Origin: Enemella evansiae
Lineage (GTDB): Bacteria > Actinomycetota > Actinomycetes > Propionibacteriales > Propionibacteriaceae
NCBI RefSeq assembly: GCF_002250705.1
Contig: NZ_NMVP01000008.1
Location: 1-64,000, forward strand
Reading direction: 5' to 3'
Length of the DNA: 64,000 nt
The notes beneath the pieces were generated by a model. It was given only the letters and a program-made list of their open reading frames with translations, ran no database searches and was not told the DNA's origin. Made by a program: the position numbers and the translations under genes. The number at the start of each line of letters is the position of its first letter. Position 1 is the stretch's first letter. Of the stretch, positions 25,984 through 34,109 are shown one piece after another.

Positions 25984-28710
25984 GTGACGACCCAGACAGT
26001 CCCGCGCCGCCTCGTCATCGTCGAGTCGCCCACCAAGGCGTCCAAGATCGCGAGCTACCTCGGCGACGGCTATGTCGTGGAGTCGAGCCGGGGCCACATC
26101 TGCGACCTGCCGCAGGGGTCGGCCGACATCCCCGCCAAGTACAAGGGCCAGCCGTGGGCGCGGCTCGGGGTGAACATCCCCGACGATTTCGACCCGCTCT
26201 ACGTGGTGCCCGCCGAGAAGAAGGGCACCGTCCGCGAGTTGAAGGCGGCGCTCGCCGACGCCGACGAACTGCTGCTGGCCACCGACGGTGACCGCGAGGG
26301 CGAGGCGATCGCCTGGCACCTGATGCAGCAGCTCAAGCCGAAGGTGCCGGCGCTGCGGATGGTCTTCCACGAGATCACCGAGCAGGCGATCCAGGAAGCG
26401 GTGGCCAACCCGCGCGAACTGGACATCGATCTGGTGGATGCGCAGGAGGCCCGCCGGATCCTGGACCGGCTCTACGGCTACGAGGTCTCCCCGGTGCTCT
26501 GGCGCAAGGTCAAGCCGCGGCTGTCGGCGGGCCGGGTGCAGTCGGTGGCGACCCGGCTGGTCGTCGACCGGGAACGGGAGCGGATGGCGTTCCGCTCCGC
26601 CAGCTACTGGGATCTCGACGCGCTGCTGAACGCCGGCAGCGAGGCCGAGCCGCCCACCTTCACCTCCCGGCTCACCCAGGTGGGGGAGCGCCGGGTCGCC
26701 CAGGGCCGCGACTTCGACTCCCGCGGCAACCTCACCGGCAGCAATCTGGTGCACCTGGACGAGCAGGCCGCCCGCTCGCTCGCCGACGCGCTGCCGCAGG
26801 CCGACTGGCAGGTGGCCAGCGTCGATTCGCGGCCCTACACCCGCAAGCCGTACGCCCCCTTCCGGACCACCACGATGCAGCAGGAGGCCGGCCGCAAGCT
26901 CGGCTTCTCCGCGCAGCGGGCGATGTCGGTGGCCCAGGACCTCTACGAGCGCGGCTTCATCACCTACATGCGTACCGATTCGGTGGCGCTGTCGGCGCAG
27001 GCGATCAGTGCCGCCCGCAACCAGGTCCAGCAGCTCTTCGGCGGGAACTATCTGCCCGCCCAGCCCCGGGCGTACGCCTCCAAGGTGAAGAACGCCCAGG
27101 AGGCGCACGAGGCGATCCGGCCCGCCGGTGAGACCTTCCAGACCCCGGCCCAGACCGGGCTGTCGGGTGACCACTTCCGGCTCTACGAGCTGATCTGGAT
27201 GCGGACCATCGCCTCCCAGATGAAGGACGCCGAGGGCCAGACCGTCACGGTGAGGATCACCGCCAGCGGCGCGACCCCCGAGGTCTGCACGTTCACCGCC
27301 TCGGGGCGGACCATCACCTTCCACGGCTTCCTGAAGGCGTACGTGGAGGCGGTCGACGAGTCCCGCGAGGGCAGCCAGTCCGACGACGCCCAGTCCCGGC
27401 TGCCGCAGCTGGTCCAGGGCCAGTCGCTGAGCGCGGAGAAGGTGACCGCCAGCGGCCACGAGACCAAGCCGCCGGCCCGCTACACCGAGCCCTCGCTGGT
27501 GGCGAAGCTGGAGGAGCTGGAGATCGGCCGGCCCTCGACCTATGCCTCGATCATCCGCACCATCACCAGCCGCGACTACGTCTTCAAGCGCGGCTCCGCG
27601 CTGGTACCGACCTGGCTCGCGTTCGGTGTCACCCGGTTGCTGGAGGAACATTTCCCGAAGCTGATCGACTACCAGTTCACCGCCACCATGGAGGCCGACC
27701 TCGATGAGGTCGCCCGCGGTGACATGGCCCGGCTCGAGGTGCTCAAGGACTTCTGGTTCGGCGCCGGGGACGCGGCCGGGCTGCACTCCCTGGTCAACGA
27801 GCTCGGCGAGATCGACGCCCGTCGGCTGTCGACCTTCCCGCTCGGTGACCTGGACTCCGGGATCGTGGTCCGGGTCGGTCGCTACGGCACCTATGTCGAG
27901 GGGCCGGAGGAGAAGCGGGCCAATGTGCCCGAGGATCTGCCGCCCGATGAGCTCACCGTCGAGTACGCCAAGGAGCTGCTGGCCAAGCCGATGGGTGAGG
28001 AGCGCGAGCTCGGCACCGATCCGCAGACCGGCAACCCGGTGGTCGCCCGCAACGGTCGCTTCGGGCCCTATGTCACCGAGGTGCTCGGTGAGGATGCGCC
28101 GAAGTCGGCCAAGCCGCGGACCGGGTCGCTGTTCCGCACCATGGACATCGACACCGTCACCCTCGAGCAGGCCCTGGAACTGATGAACCTGCCGCGGGTG
28201 GTCGGCAAGGACGCCGAGGGCGTCGAGATCACCGCGCAGAACGGCCGTTACGGGCCGTATCTGAAGAAGGGCACCGACTCCCGTTCGCTGGAGACCGAGG
28301 ACCAGATCTTCAGCATCACCCTGGAGCAGGCCGAGGCGATCTATGCCCAGCCCAAGCGCCGCGGCCGGGCTGCCGCCAAGCCGCCGCTGAAGGAACTCGG
28401 CGACGATCCGGCCTCCGGCAAGCCGATGGTGGTCAAGGACGGCCGGTTCGGTCCCTATGTGACCGACGGGGAGACCAACGCGACCCTGCGCCGCGACGAC
28501 TCGGTGGAGGCGATCACCGCCGAGCGTGGTGCCGAGTTGCTCGCCGAGAAGCGCGCCAAGGGCCCGGCCAAGAAGGCCACCCGCAAGAAGGCGACGGCGA
28601 AGAAGGCCACCAAGAAGGCCCCCGCCAAGAAGACCGCAGCGAAGAAGTCGACCGCCAAGAAGGCCCCGGCCAAGAAGACCGCGGCGAAGAAGGCCGCCAA
28701 GAAGAGCTGA
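25984..28710 (+). CDS. topA: DNA topoisomerase I (type IA)
   Basis: 908 residues, GTG start after AGAAAGG. It relaxes negative supercoils by transient single-strand cleavage (EC 5.6.2.1). The Toprim domain begins LVIVESPTKASKI and contains ATDGDREGEAIAWH (about residues 99-112). The catalytic tyrosine is Tyr328 in FITYMRTDS. C-terminal topo_C repeats share the GRYGPYL / GRFGPYV pattern. In place of zinc fingers the last about 70 residues are a Lys/Ala-rich tail (AKKA, TAKK repeats) as in other actinobacterial TopA proteins. The 107-bp upstream gap contains TACGCT-type promoter-like sequence but no gene. Confidence 0.97.
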   Translation: MTTQTVPRRLVIVESPTKASKIASYLGDGYVVESSRGHICDLPQGSADIPAKYKGQPWARLGVNIPDDFDPLYVVPAEKKGTVRELKAALADADELLLATDGDREGEAIAWHLMQQLKPKVPALRMVFHEITEQAIQEAVANPRELDIDLVDAQEARRILDRLYGYEVSPVLWRKVKPRLSAGRVQSVATRLVVDRERERMAFRSASYWDLDALLNAGSEAEPPTFTSRLTQVGERRVAQGRDFDSRGNLTGSNLVHLDEQAARSLADALPQADWQVASVDSRPYTRKPYAPFRTTTMQQEAGRKLGFSAQRAMSVAQDLYERGFITYMRTDSVALSAQAISAARNQVQQLFGGNYLPAQPRAYASKVKNAQEAHEAIRPAGETFQTPAQTGLSGDHFRLYELIWMRTIASQMKDAEGQTVTVRITASGATPEVCTFTASGRTITFHGFLKAYVEAVDESREGSQSDDAQSRLPQLVQGQSLSAEKVTASGHETKPPARYTEPSLVAKLEELEIGRPSTYASIIRTITSRDYVFKRGSALVPTWLAFGVTRLLEEHFPKLIDYQFTATMEADLDEVARGDMARLEVLKDFWFGAGDAAGLHSLVNELGEIDARRLSTFPLGDLDSGIVVRVGRYGTYVEGPEEKRANVPEDLPPDELTVEYAKELLAKPMGEERELGTDPQTGNPVVARNGRFGPYVTEVLGEDAPKSAKPRTGSLFRTMDIDTVTLEQALELMNLPRVVGKDAEGVEITAQNGRYGPYLKKGTDSRSLETEDQIFSITLEQAEAIYAQPKRRGRAAAKPPLKELGDDPASGKPMVVKDGRFGPYVTDGETNATLRRDDSVEAITAERGAELLAEKRAKGPAKKATRKKATAKKATKKAPAKKTAAKKSTAKKAPAKKTAAKKAAKKS

Positions 28711-28721
28711 CCGACGTACGC

Positions 28722-29930
28722 TCAGTCGGCTTTCCGGGCCGGTACGCCCAACAGGGCGGCCAGGACGCCGGCAGCGACGGCCATCAGCAGCGGCTGGTCG
28801 AGCCGGCCGCCGACCGCCGCACCCAGGGAGACCCCGAGCACCGTGGCGGTGGCCATCGCCGTCATCGCGGTGGTCAGCGAGGCGCGGGGGGCGAACCGCT
28901 CGACCAGGGTGAAGGCGCTGACCAGGATCGGGCCGATCCCGAGCCCGGCGAGCAGGGCGCCGAGCACCAGCAGCGGCAACGAATCGAGGGTGCCGGCCAT
29001 CAGCAGCGCACCGGCGACCAGCATCACCCCGCCGATCGGCAGCCGCGGCCAGACCGGCCCCGGCAGTCGGCCGGTGAGCAGCGAGGCGACACCGCTGCCG
29101 ACGCCGACCACGGCGTACACCGGCCCGGTCAGGCCCGCCTGCCCGACGGCCTCGAAGTGCGCGGCCAGACCGGTCTGCAGGCTGCCGAAACCGACGCCGA
29201 CGGCTCCCGCCGCGAGCAGCGGCGCCAGCATCACCCGCCACGGGATCGGCCCGCGGCCGCTCTGCCCGGCCAGGGCCGATGTCGGTTCGCGGAGCAGGAA
29301 CAGCGCGAACGCGCCCTGACCGAACAGGGTCAGTGCGGCGATCACCAGCAACCCGGGGCGAGCGCCGAGGGCGCCGATCAGCACCCCGCCGACGGCCGGG
29401 CCGAGGACGAAGCTGACCTCATCGATCGCGGACTCGTAACCCAGCGCGCGGCGTACCAACTGGTCCCCGCCGGCGACATCCGGGCGGTCGTCGGCGTACC
29501 GCGCCAACCGCGTCCAGCGGCTGCGGGCGATCGCCGCCACCTGCGGATTGGCGGCGCCGAGCAGGGCGGCCAGCGCGAGCAGGGCGGGCAGCACCGACAC
29601 CCCGACCCACATCAGGCCGAACAGCGAACCGAGCTGGATCGCGGTGGCGCCGAGCAGCACCGGCAGGGCGCCGTGCCGATCGACCAGCCGGCCGACGACG
29701 GGGGCACCCACCGCGGTACCGATGCCGAGGGCGGCGACCGCGAGACCGGCGGTCGCCAGGCCACCGCCGGCGCGGGTGACATAGAGCAGCACCCCGAGCT
29801 GGATCATCGCGGCGGGCAACCGGCCGAAGGCCGCGGTCAACAGGAAGGGCAGCCCGCCGGTACGCAGCAGACTGGGCTGCTGGCGGCGTACCGGTCGGGA
29901 ACTGGAAGTCTGGTCGGACAACTCGATCAC
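28722..29930 (-). CDS. MFS transporter, drug-efflux-like
   Basis: 402 residues, GTG start with a GGAGGA ribosome binding site. About 12 hydrophobic segments are visible. GRLVDRHGALPVLLG between TM2 and TM3 is the MFS loop motif, and EVSFVLGPAVGGVL lies near TM5. A 20-residue cytoplasmic N-terminus is rich in Ser and Gln. It resembles unassigned actinobacterial MFS proteins related to multidrug efflux. It is convergent with topA (11 bp gap) and divergent from the CHAD-like gene. The substrate is unknown. Confidence 0.75.
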   Translation of the reverse strand: MIELSDQTSSSRPVRRQQPSLLRTGGLPFLLTAAFGRLPAAMIQLGVLLYVTRAGGGLATAGLAVAALGIGTAVGAPVVGRLVDRHGALPVLLGATAIQLGSLFGLMWVGVSVLPALLALAALLGAANPQVAAIARSRWTRLARYADDRPDVAGGDQLVRRALGYESAIDEVSFVLGPAVGGVLIGALGARPGLLVIAALTLFGQGAFALFLLREPTSALAGQSGRGPIPWRVMLAPLLAAGAVGVGFGSLQTGLAAHFEAVGQAGLTGPVYAVVGVGSGVASLLTGRLPGPVWPRLPIGGVMLVAGALLMAGTLDSLPLLVLGALLAGLGIGPILVSAFTLVERFAPRASLTTAMTAMATATVLGVSLGAAVGGRLDQPLLMAVAAGVLAALLGVPARKAD

Positions 29931-30038
29931 GCATCCTCCGGGGACGACTCATCGGCACGCTCCCGACCACGCCGCGTGCTCACCAGACCCACAGAGTGCC
30001 CCAAGTCTAACCCGGAACCGCGGTCCCCGCCGAACGGC

Positions 30039-30044
30039 TAGGAT
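30039..30044 (+). promoter_or_regulatory. Leaderless -10 box of the CYTH/CHAD-like gene
   Basis: TAGGAT, 7 nt, then ATG at 30052, without a Shine-Dalgarno. Confidence 0.45.
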
Positions 30045-30051
30045 CACGCCG

Positions 30052-31452
30052 ATGGGCAAGAATCGTCGGGTCGAGGTGCGCCGTTTCGAGCTGCCCTGGC
30101 ACGCCCCCGTCGGCCGGCTCGTCAACCCCGAACTCGGGCTCGCCAGCGTCTCGCAGCGCGGCGGCGAGTACGCCCCCTACACGATCGACGTGACCGTGTT
30201 GGACGCCCCCGACCACCGGCTGGTGCGCGCCGGGATCTGGCTGGCGCACCGGGTGCTGGAGGGGCGCGGTGAGTGGTATCTGGCCGCCGACGGCTGGGAA
30301 CCCTGGCTGCCCACCGAGCGGATCGAACAGCTCGGCGAGGGCGATCTGCCCGACGAGCTCGCCGACCTGGTCCGCCCGTTCCGACGCGGCGCGGCGCTCG
30401 GCCCGACCGCGGCACTGACCTGCCGCCGGGAGGAGTACGCGCTGCGCGACGCCGAGAAGCGGCTGGTCGCGGTGCTCCGCAACGAGGCCGTCCAGGTCCG
30501 CTCCGGTGGGGTCACCACCGCCCGGTACCGTCAGCTCACCCTGACCGGGGTCGGCAATCGGCTGACCAGCGGCCAGGCCGCCTGGCTCACCGGATCGCTG
30601 AACGCCGCCGGCGGCACCCAGGTCGCCGGGTTCCCGCCGCTGGCGCAGCGTCTCGGTGCCCCCGCGACCGGTCTCAGCGACCTGCCCGAGGGCCGCGACC
30701 CCGATCCCGAGGACACCCTGGAGCGGTTCGTCGGCGGATTGCTCGCGGCCCGGTTGCGGCGGATCACCCGCGCCGACCTCGCGGTCCGCGGCGGCCATCG
30801 CCGCGGGGCCCGCGAGCTCGCCGGTGAACTGCTGCGGATGCGGACCGAGCTGCAGGGGATGGTCCCGCTGCTGGATCCGCAGTGGAGCGGTGACCTCGCC
30901 GCCGAACTCGACTGGGCCGCGCAGGCGGTCCGCGGCACCACCGCCGACACCGTGCCGGCCGAGCTGTCCGGGGAGCGCTATCTGCGGCTGCTGGACCGGT
31001 TGGTGTCGGCGAGCCGGGCCCCGGCGCTCGGTGACGCGGGTGCGGAACCGGCCGGTACCGCGCTGAGCGGGCTGTTGCGGCAACGGGTCCGGGACCTGCG
31101 CCGGGCGATGGCCGGGCTGTCCGCCGAGGAGGGGGCCGACGGCGACTGGTTGGCCGCGCTGCGGGCCGCGGAGGGGGTACGCGACTGCTGCGGCGTACAG
31201 GCCGAGGAGACGAAACCGGTCCGCGCCCTGCGCCGCCGGGCGACCCGGTTGGTGGCCGCGCTGGATGAGTGTCTGGAAGCCCACGACGAGCGGCAGCAGC
31301 TGCGGTTGGACGATCTGACCTCGGAGCAGGCGTTCGCCGCCGGCCGGGCCTATGAGCGGGTCGCGGTGGCCGAACAGGACGCCCGCGCGGACCTGCTCGA
31401 CGACTGGCCCCGGATCGAGCGTCGGCTGCGCCGCGCCGCGAAGGAGCTGTGA
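30052..31452 (+). CDS. CYTH/CHAD-like domain protein
   Basis: 466 residues. Residues 1-170 are beta-rich with repeated charged strands (VEVRRFELPWHAPVG, ALTCRREEYALRDAEK, LVAVLRNEAVQVRSGG) that resemble a diverged CYTH/triphosphate-tunnel fold. Residues about 220-460 are helical and Arg-rich (LLAARLRRITRADLAVRGGH, LRRRATRLVAALDECLEAHDE), as in CHAD domains. CHAD proteins bind polyphosphate. The call is tentative because the canonical CYTH ExExK signature is not evident. It ends 1 bp before the tmk start, so it is in an operon with tmk and holB. Confidence 0.5.
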   Translation: MGKNRRVEVRRFELPWHAPVGRLVNPELGLASVSQRGGEYAPYTIDVTVLDAPDHRLVRAGIWLAHRVLEGRGEWYLAADGWEPWLPTERIEQLGEGDLPDELADLVRPFRRGAALGPTAALTCRREEYALRDAEKRLVAVLRNEAVQVRSGGVTTARYRQLTLTGVGNRLTSGQAAWLTGSLNAAGGTQVAGFPPLAQRLGAPATGLSDLPEGRDPDPEDTLERFVGGLLAARLRRITRADLAVRGGHRRGARELAGELLRMRTELQGMVPLLDPQWSGDLAAELDWAAQAVRGTTADTVPAELSGERYLRLLDRLVSASRAPALGDAGAEPAGTALSGLLRQRVRDLRRAMAGLSAEEGADGDWLAALRAAEGVRDCCGVQAEETKPVRALRRRATRLVAALDECLEAHDERQQLRLDDLTSEQAFAAGRAYERVAVAEQDARADLLDDWPRIERRLRRAAKEL

Positions 31453-31453
31453 G

Positions 31454-32080
31454 GTGTTCGTCGTCTTCGAGGGTGGTGACGGCGCCGGCAAGTCCACCCA
31501 GGTGCGCCGGCTCGCCGACTGGCTGGCCGCCCGCGGGCAGCGGGTGCTGCTCACCCACGAACCGGGTGACACCGAGCTGGGCCAGCAGATCCGCCGGATC
31601 GTGCTGGACCCGGGCACCGGCGAGGTCGACCTGCGCGCCGAGGCGCTGCTGATCGCCGCGGACAAGGCGCAGCATCTGGCGCAGGTGGTACGCCCGGCGC
31701 TCGCCGACGGCTCGGTGGTGGTCTGCGACCGCTACATCGACTCGATGATCGCCTACCAGGGCGCGGGGCGGGGCCTGGGTGCCGACCAGGTGGCCGGGCT
31801 GGTCGACTGGGCCACCGACGGGCTGCGACCCGACCTGACCGTGTTGCTCGATGTCGATCCCGACGAGGCCGTGCACCGCAAGGAGAGCAAGGACCGGCTG
31901 GAGGGGCTCGGGGTGGAGTTCCATGCCCGGGTCCGAGCGGCGTTCCTCGAACTCGCCGCCGCCGACCCGGACCGCTATCTGGTGCTGCCGGCCCGCCGCA
32001 GCCGCGACGAGATCGCCGCCGCGGTGGCCGAGCGGGTGGCTGGGTCGTTGTCGGTGCCGCGCGGCACACTGGGGCCATGA
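31454..32080 (+). CDS. tmk: Thymidylate kinase
   Basis: 208 residues from GTG at 31454 with AAGGAG just upstream. It phosphorylates dTMP to dTDP (EC 2.7.4.9). FVVFEGGDGAGKSTQVRRL is the P-loop, VVCDRYIDSMIAYQGAGRG is the DR(Y/F) motif and adjoining dTMP-binding segment, and LTVLLDVDPDEAVHRKESKDRLE contains the lid. The order tmk-holB with a 4-bp overlap is usual. Confidence 0.95.
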   Translation: MFVVFEGGDGAGKSTQVRRLADWLAARGQRVLLTHEPGDTELGQQIRRIVLDPGTGEVDLRAEALLIAADKAQHLAQVVRPALADGSVVVCDRYIDSMIAYQGAGRGLGADQVAGLVDWATDGLRPDLTVLLDVDPDEAVHRKESKDRLEGLGVEFHARVRAAFLELAAADPDRYLVLPARRSRDEIAAAVAERVAGSLSVPRGTLGP

Positions 32081-33249
32081 CCAGTTCCCCGCAGACCGCG
32101 CCCGCACCGGGGGTGTGGGCCGACCTGGTCGGCCAGCAGCCCGCGATCGACGTGCTGTCCCGCGCGGTCCGCGGCGAGCAGCATGCGATGAGCCACGCCT
32201 GGTTGATCACCGGGCCGCCCGGGTCGGGGCGCTCCAACGCCGCGCGCGCGTTCGCCGCGGCGTTGCAGTGCGAGCGCGGCGGTTGCGGTGAGTGCACCGC
32301 CTGCCGGACCGCGCTGTCCGGGGCCCATCCCGATGTCACCCTGGTCCGCACCGAGATGCTGTCGATCGGTGTCGAGGAGGTCCGCGACCTGGTCCGCCGG
32401 GCGTCGATGAGTCCGACCCTCGGCCGCAAGCAGGTGCTCGTCGTCGAGGACGCCGACCGGGTCACCGAGCGGGGTGCCGACGCGCTGCTCAAGGCGATCG
32501 AGGAGCCGGCCCAGCGGACGGTCTGGATCCTCTGCGCGCCCACCCCCGATGACGTGGTCGCCACCATCCGCTCCCGGTGCCGGCTGCTCACCCTGACCAC
32601 CCCGAACCCGGCCGCGGTCGCCGAGCTGCTGATCCGCCGCGACGGCATCGACCCGGCGATGGCGGCGTACGCGGCCCGTGCCGCGAGTGGTCACGTCGGC
32701 CGCGCCCGGGCACTGGCCCGCGACGAGGGCGCCCGCAACCGGCGCCGCGAGGTGCTCGCCATTCCCGGCCGGTTGACCGGGCTGGGGCCCTGCCTGGACG
32801 CGGCCGCCGACCTGGTCGCGGCGACCAGCGAGGAGGCCTCGGTGGCCACCGCCGAGCTCGATGCCCGGGAGCGCAAGGAGCTGGAGGAGGCGCTCGGCTT
32901 CGGCACCAAGGGCGCCCGGCCGCGGCAGGCCGCCGCCGCACTGAAGGATCTCGAGGAGCAGCAGAAGGCCCGCGCCAAGCGGCTGCAGCGCGACGCCCTG
33001 GATCGGGCACTGACCGAGCTGACCGGTTACTACCGCGATGTCCTCGCCACCCAGACCGGGGCGGATGCCGAGCTGGTCAATCCCGAACTGGGCAAGCAGA
33101 TCGGCGTCCTGGCCCGGCGGACCACCCCGGAGGCGACGCTGCGGCGGATCGACGCCCTGCTCGCCTGCCGGACCGCCCTGGAGGGCAATGTGGCGCCGCT
33201 GCTCGCGGTCGAATCGATGCTGATCTCACTGGTGGAAGCCGATCGCTGA
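32077..33249 (+). CDS. holB: DNA polymerase III subunit delta'
   Basis: 390 residues, ATG in an ATGA overlap with tmk. It is part of the clamp loader. AAA+ domain with HAWLITGPPGSGRSNAARAF (P-loop region), a four-cysteine zinc module CERGGCGECTAC, the Walker B-like QVLVVEDADRVTERGADALL and sensor-1 RSRCRLLTL. As in other delta' proteins, the P-loop is degenerate (GSGRSN instead of GKT/S). Residues 260-310 are a charged helical insertion or linker common in actinobacterial members. Confidence 0.93.
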   Translation: MTSSPQTAPAPGVWADLVGQQPAIDVLSRAVRGEQHAMSHAWLITGPPGSGRSNAARAFAAALQCERGGCGECTACRTALSGAHPDVTLVRTEMLSIGVEEVRDLVRRASMSPTLGRKQVLVVEDADRVTERGADALLKAIEEPAQRTVWILCAPTPDDVVATIRSRCRLLTLTTPNPAAVAELLIRRDGIDPAMAAYAARAASGHVGRARALARDEGARNRRREVLAIPGRLTGLGPCLDAAADLVAATSEEASVATAELDARERKELEEALGFGTKGARPRQAAAALKDLEEQQKARAKRLQRDALDRALTELTGYYRDVLATQTGADAELVNPELGKQIGVLARRTTPEATLRRIDALLACRTALEGNVAPLLAVESMLISLVEADR

Positions 33250-33346
33250 CCCGTGTCGCTCCCGGGCGTACGCCGGCCGCGGAGTTAGCCTGATAGCGGT
33301 CAGCCGACAGACCTCTTGACTTCCCCACCGTCGAAGGACTTCCCAC

Positions 33347-34036
33347 ATGAGCGTACGCGAGACTCTTCCCCGTTCCGGCTCCTCGGCAGTCGAGGAGACC
33401 CAGCCGCTCGACCTCGAGGGCGTCGATTCGCAGGATGAGCGGACCGCGCGTCTCGATACCGGTGACGAGCGCACCCAGGTGCAGCCGGTCCCCGCCCCGC
33501 CCGCCGACGCCGCCGAGCGCGAGCGTCGCCGCCGCGAGCGGGAGAAGGCCCTGGGCACCCGCCGCAAGAACACCGAGCCCGAGCCGGTCGCGGTCGCCCC
33601 GAAGCCGAAGCGCACCACCGACAAGTTCCTCGGTTCGCTCGGCCTGCTGCTGCTCCGCCTGGTCGCCGCCGGCATCATCGGCATCCACGGTTACGCCAAG
33701 GCGATGGACATCGGCTCGGTGCAGCAGATGCTGAACAACACGATCATCCCCGAGCCGGTGATCATGAGCTATGTGCTCGCCGCCAGCGAGGTCGCGATCG
33801 CGCTCGCCCTGGTGCTCGGCCTGCTGACCCGGCTCGCCGGTCTCGGCCTGGCCGCCATCGGCATCGGTGCGCTGGTGTTCGTGAAGTGGGTGCAGAACCC
33901 GTTCACCGGCAACACCCTGTCCGGTGAGCTGGAGCTGCTGCTCGGTGCCGTCGGTCTGCTGTTCCTCTGCGTCGGCGCCGGTGGTGCCAGCGTGGACGCC
34001 GCCTTCCGGCGCCGTCGCGCGGCCGCCAAGGCCTGA
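33347..34036 (+). CDS. DoxX-family membrane protein with charged N-terminus
   Basis: 229 residues, ATG with GAAGGAC upstream. The first about 90 residues are hydrophilic and probably disordered, with Glu/Arg-rich segments (ERERRRREREKALGTRRKN). Four hydrophobic helices follow (about residues 98-118, 142-162, 165-185, 196-216) with GIHGYAKAMDIGSVQQML, typical of DoxX/SURF4-type proteins. The function is unknown; some actinobacterial DoxX proteins act in redox homeostasis. A strong terminator follows. The 97-bp gap from holB contains TAGCCT and no other element. Confidence 0.8.
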   Translation: MSVRETLPRSGSSAVEETQPLDLEGVDSQDERTARLDTGDERTQVQPVPAPPADAAERERRRREREKALGTRRKNTEPEPVAVAPKPKRTTDKFLGSLGLLLLRLVAAGIIGIHGYAKAMDIGSVQQMLNNTIIPEPVIMSYVLAASEVAIALALVLGLLTRLAGLGLAAIGIGALVFVKWVQNPFTGNTLSGELELLLGAVGLLFLCVGAGGASVDAAFRRRRAAAKA

Positions 34037-34057
34037 TACCGACCCTGCTCGACCCAC

Positions 34058-34096
34058 GGCGGATCGGGGTGACCATCGCGGTTACCCCGATCCGCC
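34058..34096 (+). terminator. Strong hairpin terminator after the DoxX gene
   Basis: Stem of 17 bp with one mismatch (GGCGGATCGGGGTGACC against GGTTACCCCGATCCGCC) and a 5-nt loop ATCGC. It ends immediately before the -10 box of the next gene. Confidence 0.75.
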
Positions 34097-34102
34097 TACA
34101 TT
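34097..34102 (+). promoter_or_regulatory. Leaderless -10 box of the TAP-like hydrolase gene
   Basis: TACATT, 7 nt, then ATG at 34110, without a Shine-Dalgarno. The box abuts the upstream terminator. Confidence 0.45.
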
Positions 34103-34109
34103 TGCACCC

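Noticed and set aside
28560..28710. Repetitive AAG/GCC sequence at the end of topA.
   Set aside because: It encodes the Lys/Ala-rich C-terminal tail common in actinobacterial TopA and is not a separate DNA element.
25966..29241. Minus-strand open frame of over 1000 codons opposite topA.
   Set aside because: It is an antisense artefact of high GC third positions; no domain, and topA is certain.
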